Below, one piece after another: positions 6,513-12,704 of a stretch of 12,704 nt of DNA. Each line of letters begins with the position of its first letter. Within the stretch, counting starts at the first letter, position 1. The stretch comes from JAWWAH01 sp033721415 (GTDB lineage: Bacteria > Patescibacteriota > Minisyncoccia > Spechtbacterales > 2-12-FULL-38-22). The stretch spans positions 1 to 12,704 of the forward strand of contig JAWWAH010000029.1 in assembly GCA_033721415.1 (NCBI GenBank). Reading direction: 5' to 3'. Below the pieces are notes generated by a model. It did not search any database, was not told the DNA's origin, and saw only the letters and a program-made list of their open reading frames with translations. The position numbers and the translations under genes were made by a program.

Positions 6513-6603
6513 CATACGAAAGTACGAAAAATAGCGAAATTACGAAAACTGAATCACGCGTAAAAATATTTTCGTAATTTAGTATAGTTTCGTAGTTCGT
6601 ATG
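6513..6603. repeat. Long near-perfect inverted repeat between anchor and ATPase genes
   Basis: The arms are 6513-6520/6596-6603 (CATACGAA with TTCGTATG), 6523-6529/6588-6594 (TACGAAA with TTTCGTA), 6531-6533/6583-6585, and a perfect 12-bp arm 6537-6548/6569-6580. The loop is about 20 nt. About 30 base pairs form in total. TACGAAA recurs three times on the left arm. There is no T-tract, so it is not a classical terminator. The end of the right arm lies 7 nt before the ATPase ATG, so folding in mRNA would affect translation of the second gene. Confidence 0.75.
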
Positions 6604-6610
6604 AGATTTT

Positions 6611-8170
6611 ATGAACGAAGTTAATAAAATTATGGAATTTATAAATTACTTTGCACAACTTAATTACAGAGGAAGGGACGATAAATTTGGCATAAAGCTG
6701 GATGACCGCCGTCGACACATGTATACTATTGGTAAAACAGGTATGGGTAAGACTAATATGATACGCAACATGGCTATCCAGGATATTTTGAATGGAAACG
6801 GTCTGGGTGTTATAGATCCTCATGGGGAGTTCGCTGAAGAGCTTTTAGATTTTATCCCAAAAGAGAGACTCGATGATGTAGTGTATTTTAATCCTGTTGA
6901 CTACGAACGCCCTGTGGGTCTAAACTTGCTTGAAGATGTAGGATACAACCAGAGGCATTTGGTTGCCTCGGGGTTAATGGGAGTGTTTAAGAAGATATGG
7001 GTGGATGTTTGGTCTGCAAGAATGGAATACATTTTGAATAACACTATATTGGCGCTACTTGAATATCCTAATGCAACACTCTTGGATGTAAACAGGATGA
7101 TGGCAAATAAAAAGTTTAGAAAAGAAGTTCTTTCTTATGTAGAGGACCCTGTAGTTAGAGCGTTTTGGGTAGAGGAATTTGCTCAGTATTCTAGTAGATT
7201 AGCTGCAGAGGCAACAGCTTCTATTCAAAATAAGATAGGTCAGTTTACGACAGCACCCTTGATTAGAAATATTGTTGGGCAACAAAAATCAACAATAGAC
7301 CTTAGGGAAATAATGGACGAGGGCAAAATATTTATATTAAACCTTTCAAAGGGAAGAATAGGTGAAGACAACAGCCGTCTTCTTGGTGCCATGACAATTA
7401 CTAAGCTTTTCTTGGCTGCTATGAGCAGAATAGACACCCCTGAGAGCCAGCGTCCTGATTTCTTTCTTTATGTAGATGAGTTCCAAAACTTTGCAACAGG
7501 TGCTTTCCAAGGCATACTTTCAGAGGCTAGGAAATATCACTTGTCACTTATATTAGCTCATCAGTATATAGCACAAATGGAAGAGGAGATACGTGATGCT
7601 GTATTTGGTAACATAGGTACATTGGTTACATTTCGCGTTGGGGCAGAAGACGCTGAATTTATAGAGAAAGAATTTTCTCCAGCATTTAGTATGGAAGATT
7701 TAGTGAATTTACCTAAATATAATATTGCTCTTAAGCTTATGATAGATGGTGTAACTTCATCGGCATTTTCTGCAACTACGTTGCCGCCAATGGATCCACC
7801 ACATAAGGAGTCTTATAAAGAGCAGGCAATTGAAAAATCTAGAGATACATATGGCATAAGTCATAAAGAGATAGAAAAAGTTATTGACCAATGGGATACT
7901 TCAAGTCCAAGAGCAGTGGCTAAAAAGGGAAAAGAGGTTAAAAAGAAACAACCAAAAGCTATTTCTCTTGATGAGGCTAAAAAGAATTTTCCACCTCCCA
8001 AATCTAACAAAAAGAAAAAAATATCAAGTACTTCTAGCAATAAAAAGAAGAAATCATCAAGCAATACGAAAAGCAAAAAAAAGAAAAAGAAAAAAAGCAA
8101 CAGTAAAGGCCCCGATATCGAAGGCTTGCGTGAAATTTTAGGAAATATTGATCATAATGATAATAATTAA
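6611..8170 (+). CDS. VirD4/TraD-like (HerA-FtsK type) ATPase with lysine-rich tail
   Basis: This 519-residue protein is a P-loop ATPase of the conjugation coupling-protein superfamily, which moves DNA or protein substrates through a membrane channel. Seen directly are Walker A GKTGMGKT (41-48), IDPHG (68-72), a Walker B FFLYVDEF with the catalytic Asp-Glu (289-290), the motif LAHQYI (315-320), and the family stretches NKIGQF and NLSKGRIGEDNS. It has no membrane segment, so it probably docks on the upstream membrane protein. Residues 432-499 are a low-complexity Lys/Ser tail with runs up to seven lysines, encoded by A-rich tracts. No relaxase or other conjugation gene is in the window, so DNA transfer cannot be claimed; a housekeeping or pilus/DNA-uptake role is equally possible. 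The ATG at 6611 puts Walker A at the normal place and has no strong ribosome binding site. Confidence 0.88.
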   Translation: MNEVNKIMEFINYFAQLNYRGRDDKFGIKLDDRRRHMYTIGKTGMGKTNMIRNMAIQDILNGNGLGVIDPHGEFAEELLDFIPKERLDDVVYFNPVDYERPVGLNLLEDVGYNQRHLVASGLMGVFKKIWVDVWSARMEYILNNTILALLEYPNATLLDVNRMMANKKFRKEVLSYVEDPVVRAFWVEEFAQYSSRLAAEATASIQNKIGQFTTAPLIRNIVGQQKSTIDLREIMDEGKIFILNLSKGRIGEDNSRLLGAMTITKLFLAAMSRIDTPESQRPDFFLYVDEFQNFATGAFQGILSEARKYHLSLILAHQYIAQMEEEIRDAVFGNIGTLVTFRVGAEDAEFIEKEFSPAFSMEDLVNLPKYNIALKLMIDGVTSSAFSATTLPPMDPPHKESYKEQAIEKSRDTYGISHKEIEKVIDQWDTSSPRAVAKKGKEVKKKQPKAISLDEAKKNFPPPKSNKKKKISSTSSNKKKKSSSNTKSKKKKKKKSNSKGPDIEGLREILGNIDHNDNN

Positions 8171-8183
8171 AATATTTTAAAGA

Positions 8184-8849
8184 ATGACAAGGGTAGAGCT
8201 TACAACCGAAGATAATATTCAGATAGTTGGTAATTATTTTCCAGCTGGAAAAGATAATGCACCAGCTGTAATACTCCTACACATGATGCCAGCACGAAAG
8301 GAGAGTTGGAATGATTTTGCTCCAATTTTAGTAAAAAAAGGATTCCAAGTATTGGCTATAGACGAAAGGGGGCATGGTGAATCAACTCAGGGAGGAGAAT
8401 TAAATTACCAAGAGTTTACAGATAAGCAGCAGCAAGAAAAAAAGCTTGATGTACATGCTGCGCGTGAATTTTTTAGAGAAAAGGATGTGCCGCTGGAAAG
8501 TATATTTGTAGGAGGTGCATCTATCGGTGCTAATCTTGCATTAGAATATATTGCTGAGAATTTCGAAGCTAAAGCAGGATTTGCTTTATCTCCAGGGTAT
8601 AATTATATGGGTATAGAAGCACTTTCTTTAATAGAGGAAACTCACACTGGGCAAAGCGTTTTCTTAGCTGCGGCTAAGAATGACCCAAATGTACCTGATT
8701 CTTGGCATGCTGTAGAGGATCTTAGTAAAAATGGTCTTGCAGAAAAAGAGGTTAGGATATTTGAAAAAGGGGGGCATGGAACAGATATGTTTGATGAGCA
8801 CGAAGAGTTAATGACAGAGCTAGCCGATTGGTTGACAAATTTTAAATAA
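8184..8849 (+). CDS. Alpha/beta hydrolase (serine hydrolase)
   Basis: This compact cytoplasmic hydrolase of 221 residues probably acts on an ester or peptide bond; the substrate is unknown. Core strands lead to an oxyanion-loop motif LLHMMPARKESW (31-42), then DERGHGES (60-67), the nucleophile elbow GGASIG with Ser113, an Asp at 167 (KND) and a His at 198 (GGHG). The full Ser-Asp-His triad is therefore present. There is no signal peptide. It starts 13 bp after the ATPase stop, so it is probably the last gene of that transcript. Proximity to the ATPase need not mean a shared function. Related families include dienelactone hydrolase-like and acylaminoacyl peptidase-like proteins; the sequence alone does not decide between them. 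Confidence 0.85.
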   Translation: MTRVELTTEDNIQIVGNYFPAGKDNAPAVILLHMMPARKESWNDFAPILVKKGFQVLAIDERGHGESTQGGELNYQEFTDKQQQEKKLDVHAAREFFREKDVPLESIFVGGASIGANLALEYIAENFEAKAGFALSPGYNYMGIEALSLIEETHTGQSVFLAAAKNDPNVPDSWHAVEDLSKNGLAEKEVRIFEKGGHGTDMFDEHEELMTELADWLTNFK

Positions 8850-8867
8850 TATTTTAAAGTAAAGTAA

Positions 8868-8907
8868 TTGTGTAGAACTATTCTTGACACAAGTGCAGTA
8901 ATTTTTT
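8868..8907 (+). terminator. Weak terminator-like hairpin after the hydrolase gene
   Basis: TTGTGT (8868-8873) pairs with ACACAA (8887-8892), and AGAA (8874-8877) pairs with TTCT (8881-8884), with a 2-nt bulge and a CTA loop. A T-run (8902-8907) follows 9 nt later, which is farther than usual. A TTGACA at 8884-8889 inside the right arm has no good -10 partner at 16-18 bp. Confidence 0.35.
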
Positions 8908-9032
8908 AATGTAGTAAACATATGCAATATATAGCTAATTCCATTTTTATTTTCTTTATTATGTTTATCCTTATAGAAAAAGGGGGAGTTGGCGTGTTGC
9001 AAAAATAATAGATACAAGAAACGCGTTCGCCG

Positions 9033-9063
9033 ACGGCCCCGAGAACGGGCCGTTTATTAATTT
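9033..9063 (+). terminator. GC-rich terminator-like hairpin before the ligase gene
   Basis: ACGGCCC (9033-9039) pairs with GGGCCGT (9047-9053) around a CGAGAAC loop and is followed by TTATTAATTT. CGTTC (9024-9028) could instead pair with GAACG (9043-9047), opening the hairpin. It may be a true terminator of upstream transcription or part of an attenuator for the ligase gene. Confidence 0.5.
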
Positions 9064-9071
9064 GTATGTAG

Positions 9072-9123
9072 GCTTCGTAGAGTAAATATTACTAAACGAA
9101 GCTTGGATACAAGTTATCCAAGC
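9072..9123 (+). promoter_or_regulatory. Tandem hairpins in the leader of the ligase gene
   Basis: Hairpin 1 is GCTTCGT (9072-9078)/ACGAAGC (9096-9102) with an inner AGTAA/TTACT stem (9081-9085/9089-9093). Hairpin 2 is a perfect 9-bp stem GCTTGGATA (9101-9109)/TATCCAAGC (9115-9123). They share two bases, so they stack or compete. A purine-rich AAAGGAA (9149-9155), a rare Shine-Dalgarno-like sequence in this window, precedes the ATG at 9165. This looks like a structured 5' leader; no known riboswitch class is recognised. Confidence 0.5.
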
Positions 9124-9164
9124 AGTTCTTTCTAGCTACAAAACGACGAAAGGAAACACACCTG

Positions 9165-10415
9165 ATGAAATATCTGAGAGATTATCTGAATAGGTTCTCG
9201 TATGACAATAGCGGCCTAAGGCAAGTTGGTCTTGAGCTTGAATATCCTGTAGTAAGTCAAGGATCTTTTGAGCAATTTTCTGTTATACCGAGCTTGGAGC
9301 TACTTTCTGGAATGAGAGGTTCAGTCCCTATTTATGATGATTATTATGAGGATCAGATAGTTGGCTATGAGGACGAATTTGGGAATACTATTACCCCTGA
9401 ATTTAGTACCTCGGTACTCGAAATAGCATTTCCTCCCGAAGCTTCTCTTATAGATTTTGATTCCAGAAATAATGTCTGGCTAAGAAATTTTCGTGAATTC
9501 TTTGCTTCTAGGGGTGGCCTTATCTTAGGATATGGCGGTTTACCCATTACCAGCAATGCAACTAGAACAAAAAAGCGTAGATACGAGGTTTTGCGCGATT
9601 TCCTTGGACCAAGTGTTGATGTTATAGGGCTTACAGCTTCTAGCCAAGTAAGTATTGAAGTTTCTCAAGAGGAAATGGTAATAGCTCTTAATGTCTGCAA
9701 TGCTTTTTCTGGACCATCGATCGCACTTACCGCAAACTCAAGCGTTGTAGGTGGGGAAAACACAGGTCTTCTTGGATACAGAGAGGCAGTGTGGGATATA
9801 TTCTCATCTGAAAGATGTGGGGTTCCTCCTGCTAAGTTCTATGATATTGAAGAGTATCTTGAATTCTTGTTTAACTTTCCTATAGTTATAGAAAAGGGTG
9901 AAGAAGATTATTATATTCCGGGTATCACATTTAGTGAGAGAATAAGCGGAGACTATAACCCAGATCTTTTCTGGAAGCTTTATCCTCTACATGAGGGAAC
10001 AATATGGTTTAATGCTCGTCTGAGAGCTCCATATGGGACGATAGAAATAAGGCCTAACTGCACGCAACCTCACGGTGATTATCTTGCTGTTGCTGCATTT
10101 TGGCTTGGGATTATAGAGCAACTATCTGAAGCAAATGAACTAATGAAGTTGATTGGATGGGATGCTTGGCGCAAGTTTAGAATTGAGTGCATTAAGCATG
10201 GAATGGATGCCAGGGTAGATGGTATAGATGCTCATAATCTAGTTAGGTATATTCTAGGTATATCAGAAAGAGGCCTTAAGAACAGAGGCCTCGGCGAAGA
10301 AGTTTTTCTTGATCCTCTCAAAGCACGTCTTCACAGACGCAAAAATCCTGCACAAGATGCACTTGAGGTGTATAATAAAAAGGGTATAAGGGCTATGTCG
10401 GAATTTGTAGCTTAA
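9165..10415 (+). CDS. Glutamate-cysteine ligase-like carboxylate-amine ligase (GCS2-type fold)
   Basis: This is probably an ATP-dependent ligase joining an amine to a glutamate-type carboxylate; the true substrates are unknown. The 416-residue protein shows family landmarks: VGLELEYPVV near the start (21-30, the Gly-Leu-Glu-x-Glu metal/ATP motif), SVLEIAFPP (83-91), ALTANSSVVGGENTG (187-201, compare the family ALSANSPF pattern followed by the Tyr-Arg of GLLGYR), and TIWFNARLRAPYGTIEIRPNCTQP (279-302), a typical C-terminal substrate-region block. It is cytoplasmic, with no signal peptide. The start is supported by AAAGGAA about 10 bases upstream. No glutathione synthetase is nearby, so gamma-glutamylcysteine production should not be assumed. 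An M20 peptidase follows 123 bp downstream. Confidence is high for the family and low for the reaction. Confidence 0.8.
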   Translation: MKYLRDYLNRFSYDNSGLRQVGLELEYPVVSQGSFEQFSVIPSLELLSGMRGSVPIYDDYYEDQIVGYEDEFGNTITPEFSTSVLEIAFPPEASLIDFDSRNNVWLRNFREFFASRGGLILGYGGLPITSNATRTKKRRYEVLRDFLGPSVDVIGLTASSQVSIEVSQEEMVIALNVCNAFSGPSIALTANSSVVGGENTGLLGYREAVWDIFSSERCGVPPAKFYDIEEYLEFLFNFPIVIEKGEEDYYIPGITFSERISGDYNPDLFWKLYPLHEGTIWFNARLRAPYGTIEIRPNCTQPHGDYLAVAAFWLGIIEQLSEANELMKLIGWDAWRKFRIECIKHGMDARVDGIDAHNLVRYILGISERGLKNRGLGEEVFLDPLKARLHRRKNPAQDALEVYNKKGIRAMSEFVA

Positions 10416-10423
10416 AACAATCA

Positions 10424-10456
10424 AGCGGGGAGTTCGAAATTCTCGAACTCCCCGCT
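10424..10456. repeat. Perfect 14-bp GC-rich hairpin after the ligase gene
   Basis: AGCGGGGAGTTCGA (10424-10437) and its exact complement (10443-10456) surround an AATTC loop. TAAAAACTTT follows on the + strand, so the T-tract of a standard terminator is missing. It may still pause polymerase or protect the mRNA 3' end. On the opposite strand a loose T-rich stretch follows, but no gene lies there to terminate. Confidence 0.7.
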
Positions 10457-10462
10457 AAAAAC

Positions 10463-10512
10463 TTTAAAGAATTACGTAACTTATTTTAAAATAGATTACG
10501 TAATTCTTTAAA
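10463..10512. repeat. Perfect 17-bp inverted repeat upstream of the M20 peptidase gene
   Basis: TTTAAAGAATTACGTAA (10463-10479) is exactly complementary to 10496-10512. The 16-nt centre itself contains the palindrome TATTTTAAAATA (10482-10493). The element lies 7 bp after the preceding GC-rich hairpin and 26 bp before the peptidase ATG. It could be a cruciform, an operator for a dimeric regulator, or an mRNA hairpin. Confidence 0.8.
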
Positions 10513-10538
10513 AGGCGGAATACTTAACTAAAAGTAAA

Positions 10539-11657
10539 ATGCTTATTCCAACTTTAGAAAAACTCGTGTCGTTCAAAACACTTTCTCGCGATCACAAAGA
10601 AAATCGCGATGCTTTAGATTGGGTTCAAAACGAACTTAGAGATCTACCACTTCACAGTGAAAGATTTTCTGTTAATGGATTCCCTGCATTAGTTGCAACA
10701 ACTCAAAAAACAAAATCACCCAAAATGTGGCTTCAGGCTCATATCGATGTTGTAGGAGGTCCAGAAAATGTATTTGAAATAGAATACAAGGATAAGCGTG
10801 CTTATGGTAGAGGAGTTTATGACATGAAGTTTGCAGCAGCTTGCTACATAGAACTCTTAAAGGATTTAAAGGATAAAATTTCTGATTATGATCTTGGTCT
10901 TATGCTGACTACCGATGAAGAACTCGGAGGATTTCATGGCACCAAAGTATTACTGGACAAGGGTTATGGTGGAGAGGTCTGTATTTTACCTGATGGCGGT
11001 TTTAATTGGGCTCTTGAGGAGGCGGCTAAAGGTGTTCTTCAGCTTATAGTGCGTTCTTATGGAACCTCTGCTCATAGTTCTCGTCCATGGGAAGGACGGA
11101 ATGCAGTTGAGATATTAGCAGAATTCATGAATAAATTAAAAAATGAATTTGAGAGTGAGCCTTGTGGAGATGATAAACATTTGCACAATACATTATCTTT
11201 CACAGTTACCACTAGTGGGAAAAACATAAACAATAACAAAATACCAAATTATGCTGAAACCATAGCGGATATAAGATTTATGCCGGATATGAATAGGAAA
11301 GATGTGTATAACATAATAGAAAAAGTGAAGAAGGATTTTACTGGAATTGAATTAGATGAGTATTTTTTTGCTGATAGTTTTAAGAACGATATGAAAAATG
11401 GATATTATTCAGCCTTAGTAGAAAGCGCAAAGGATCTTTTCGACATAAACATAGGAACATCTCTTTCTCATGGTTCTTCGGATGCGAGATATTTTGCAGC
11501 TAAGGGTATAACACCTCTAGTGATAGCTCCTAATGGAGGAGGACATCATAGCGAGCACGAATGGATAGATACAGAAGATTTAGAAAGATTTTATCGTGTG
11601 TTAAAAGATTTTGCTCTAAAAAAGGGCAGAGTGGAGAAGCCAGTAAGCAGGGTCTAG
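10539..11657 (+). CDS. M20 family zinc metallopeptidase (ArgE/DapE/carboxypeptidase G2-like)
   Basis: This is a two-metal amidohydrolase expected to cleave a peptide or acyl-amino-acid bond in the cytoplasm. The 372-residue protein has the M20 residues in order: H68 and D70 in LQAHIDVV, bridging D95 in GRGVYDMK, catalytic E127 and metal ligand E128 in TTDEELGG, D152 in LPDGGF, H179 in the dimerisation (lid) domain (SAHSSRP), and H337 in the closing HHSEHEWI block. All catalytic and metal positions appear intact. The subfamily (ArgE, DapE or dipeptidase) cannot be fixed by eye, and no arginine or lysine biosynthesis genes are nearby. Proximity to the carboxylate-amine ligase suggests, but does not prove, a make-and-break pair on a small amide. 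No usable Shine-Dalgarno precedes the ATG; AAAGGCGG at 10511-10518 is too far upstream. Confidence 0.9.
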   Translation: MLIPTLEKLVSFKTLSRDHKENRDALDWVQNELRDLPLHSERFSVNGFPALVATTQKTKSPKMWLQAHIDVVGGPENVFEIEYKDKRAYGRGVYDMKFAAACYIELLKDLKDKISDYDLGLMLTTDEELGGFHGTKVLLDKGYGGEVCILPDGGFNWALEEAAKGVLQLIVRSYGTSAHSSRPWEGRNAVEILAEFMNKLKNEFESEPCGDDKHLHNTLSFTVTTSGKNINNNKIPNYAETIADIRFMPDMNRKDVYNIIEKVKKDFTGIELDEYFFADSFKNDMKNGYYSALVESAKDLFDINIGTSLSHGSSDARYFAAKGITPLVIAPNGGGHHSEHEWIDTEDLERFYRVLKDFALKKGRVEKPVSRV

Positions 11658-11673
11658 TCTAGGTCTTATAGAA

Positions 11674-11695
11674 GCCTCCAGCACCGGGGGTTTTT
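11674..11695 (+). terminator. Intrinsic terminator after the M20 peptidase gene
   Basis: CCTCC (11675-11679) pairs with GGGGG (11686-11690), including one T-G pair, around an AGCACC loop, and TTTTT (11691-11695) follows directly. It lies 18 bp after the stop codon. Confidence 0.75.
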
Positions 11696-11698
11696 ATA

Positions 11699-11727
11699 TT
11701 GCGTATATTTATTATTTGTTGTATAAT
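11699..11727 (+). promoter_or_regulatory. mnmA promoter, predicted to give a leaderless or near-leaderless mRNA
   Basis: TTGCGT (11699-11704) and a perfect TATAAT (11722-11727) are separated by 17 bp. Transcription should start near 11733-11737, at or within a few bases of the ATG at 11737. The upstream in-frame ATG at 11728 would then lie outside the transcript. Confidence 0.65.
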
Positions 11728-11736
11728 ATGTTAGCT

Positions 11737-12704
11737 ATGAATAAGAAAACAAAAAGAAAAAAAGTAATTGCAGCAATGTCTGGAGGTGTTGATAGTTCCG
11801 TAACAGCAGCTCTTCTTAAAGAAGAGGGTTTTGATGTTGTTGGCGTATTTATGAAGTGCTGGAATGCAGATGATTTCAAGCAGGGCGAGTGCACAGCTGA
11901 AGAAGATGAATATTGGGCAAGAAGAGCAGCCTCGACTATAGGAATCCCATTTTATAGCTTAGATTTGGTTGATGAATATAAGAATAGAGTTGTTGACTAT
12001 TTTGTTACTGAATATGCGGCAGGAAGGACACCGAACCCTGATGTTATGTGCAATGATCAGATTAAATTTGGTGTGTTTTATGACAAGGTAATAGGTGGCT
12101 TTGAAGCAGATTATATAGCTACTGGACACTATGCTCGCGTAGAGCGTGATAAAAATGGTATAGCTCATATGTTGAAAGGCGTAGACAACAACAAAGATCA
12201 AACTTATTTTATTTATAGAGTTCCACAAGAGAGACTTCAACATGTTATGTTCCCTGTGGGTAAATATCAAAAATCAGAAGTACGTAGACTTGCACGAAAA
12301 TTTAATTTACCAAATGCAGAAAAAAAAGATAGTCAAGGGATATGCTTTATAGGAAATGTAGATATGAGAAAATTTCTCGAAGAATATATTCCAGAAAAAG
12401 AGGGCGTAATAGTTACCACGGAAGGAAAAGAGGTAGGTAAGCACAATGGAGTCCATTACTACACAATAGGTCAAAGGAAAGGAATAGGAGTAGGTGGAGG
12501 AACTCCGTATTATGTAGTTGATAAAGATATAGAAACAAATACTCTTGTTGTGGGTCCAAGATACGACGAAGAGCTTTTTGAAAAAAGTCTTAACCTAGAA
12601 GATATGTCTTGGATTGTGAAAGAGCCTAAAACACCAAAAGAAGTGACTGTTAGTATACGCTACAGACAAGAACCTCAACCAGCCTTGTTAAAGAAAGCTA
12701 AGAA
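11737..12704 (+). CDS. mnmA: tRNA-specific 2-thiouridylase MnmA (3' end cut by the window)
   Basis: MnmA activates U34 of Glu, Gln and Lys tRNAs with ATP and inserts sulfur to make 2-thiouridine. The first 322 codons are present; the C-terminal part continues past the window. Seen directly are the PP-loop SGGVDSS (15-21), the first catalytic Cys105 in NPDVMCN, TGHYAR (129-134), KDQTYFIY (153-160), the second catalytic Cys203 in DSQGICFIG, and the later HNGVHYYTIGQRKGIG block. The two cysteines correspond in context and spacing to the E. coli pair. The start at 11737 is preferred over the in-frame ATG at 11728 because the TATAAT box ends at 11727. It has its own promoter after the M20 terminator. 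Confidence 0.96.
   Translation, partial: MNKKTKRKKVIAAMSGGVDSSVTAALLKEEGFDVVGVFMKCWNADDFKQGECTAEEDEYWARRAASTIGIPFYSLDLVDEYKNRVVDYFVTEYAAGRTPNPDVMCNDQIKFGVFYDKVIGGFEADYIATGHYARVERDKNGIAHMLKGVDNNKDQTYFIYRVPQERLQHVMFPVGKYQKSEVRRLARKFNLPNAEKKDSQGICFIGNVDMRKFLEEYIPEKEGVIVTTEGKEVGKHNGVHYYTIGQRKGIGVGGGTPYYVVDKDIETNTLVVGPRYDEELFEKSLNLEDMSWIVKEPKTPKEVTVSIRYRQEPQPALLKKAK

Larger units (their letters stand above)
8850..9164. other. 315-bp intergenic region with several hairpins
   Basis: No protein gene is supported here. Short open frames, such as one of 14 codons starting near 8958, lack ribosome binding sites. The stretch holds the weak hairpin after the hydrolase gene, an AT-rich middle, a GC-rich terminator-like hairpin near 9033-9053 and two adjacent leader hairpins near 9072-9123. 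It probably contains the end of the upstream transcript and the promoter and leader of the ligase gene, but no clear promoter is visible. Confidence 0.6.

Noticed and set aside
6611..8170. Evidence of an integrated conjugative element
   Set aside because: Only an ATPase and its membrane partner are present; no relaxase, integrase or attachment repeats are seen in the window.
8884..8912. Promoter with perfect TTGACA downstream of the hydrolase
   Set aside because: The hexamer at 17-bp spacing (TAATGT) matches poorly, and the TTGACA lies in a hairpin arm.
11959..12270. 103-codon minus-strand frame inside mnmA
   Set aside because: It is antisense to conserved MnmA motifs including Cys105; it is a coding shadow.

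Overview
This 12.7 kb window reads as a piece of an AT-rich bacterial chromosome, most likely from the candidate phyla radiation (Patescibacteria, Parcubacteria-like). That placement is an inference. It rests on an orphan sigma-region-4 protein fused to HARE-type winged helices, a conjugation-type ATPase split from its membrane partner, the near absence of Shine-Dalgarno sequences, and tightly packed genes all on the + strand. All complete genes end in TAA or TAG, and none needs a non-standard code.

Positions 1-1400 contain no credible protein gene. They hold two tandem, independently transcribed, related structured RNAs, called RNA-A (about 43-523) and RNA-B (about 645-1389). Each has a near-consensus TTGACA/TATAAT promoter with a 16-bp spacer and an intrinsic terminator. 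They share two hairpins with AACA loops, an H-type pseudoknot, a stem that differs in sequence under a conserved 23-nt loop, a long-range helix around a 38-nt identical block, two further pseudoknots and a 123-nt nearly identical 3' block. RNA-B carries about 345 extra nt in one peripheral position. Stems that change sequence between the copies while keeping their pairing indicate selection on RNA structure. I do not recognise the class, and it is the best candidate here for an undescribed system.

Positions 1400-4065 hold a hairpin-rich leader followed by secD and secF, the accessory membrane proteins that drive late steps of Sec export. Next come a probable transcription factor with a sigma region 4 HTH and delta/HARE-like winged helices (4151-5200), and a two-gene module of a membrane-anchored protein (5247-6494) with a soluble VirD4/TraD-like ATPase (6611-8170). 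A 91-nt near-perfect inverted repeat separates the two genes of that module. A small alpha/beta hydrolase follows closely (8184-8849).

After a structured 315-nt gap come a glutamate-cysteine-ligase-like carboxylate-amine ligase (9165-10415), two strong intergenic hairpins, an M20 metallopeptidase (10539-11657), a terminator, and the first 322 codons of mnmA (tRNA 2-thiouridylase), which runs off the window. The mnmA promoter, and possibly a secD promoter, lie so close to the start codon that the mRNAs would be leaderless or nearly so. All RNA folds and promoters were read by eye without folding or alignment software.
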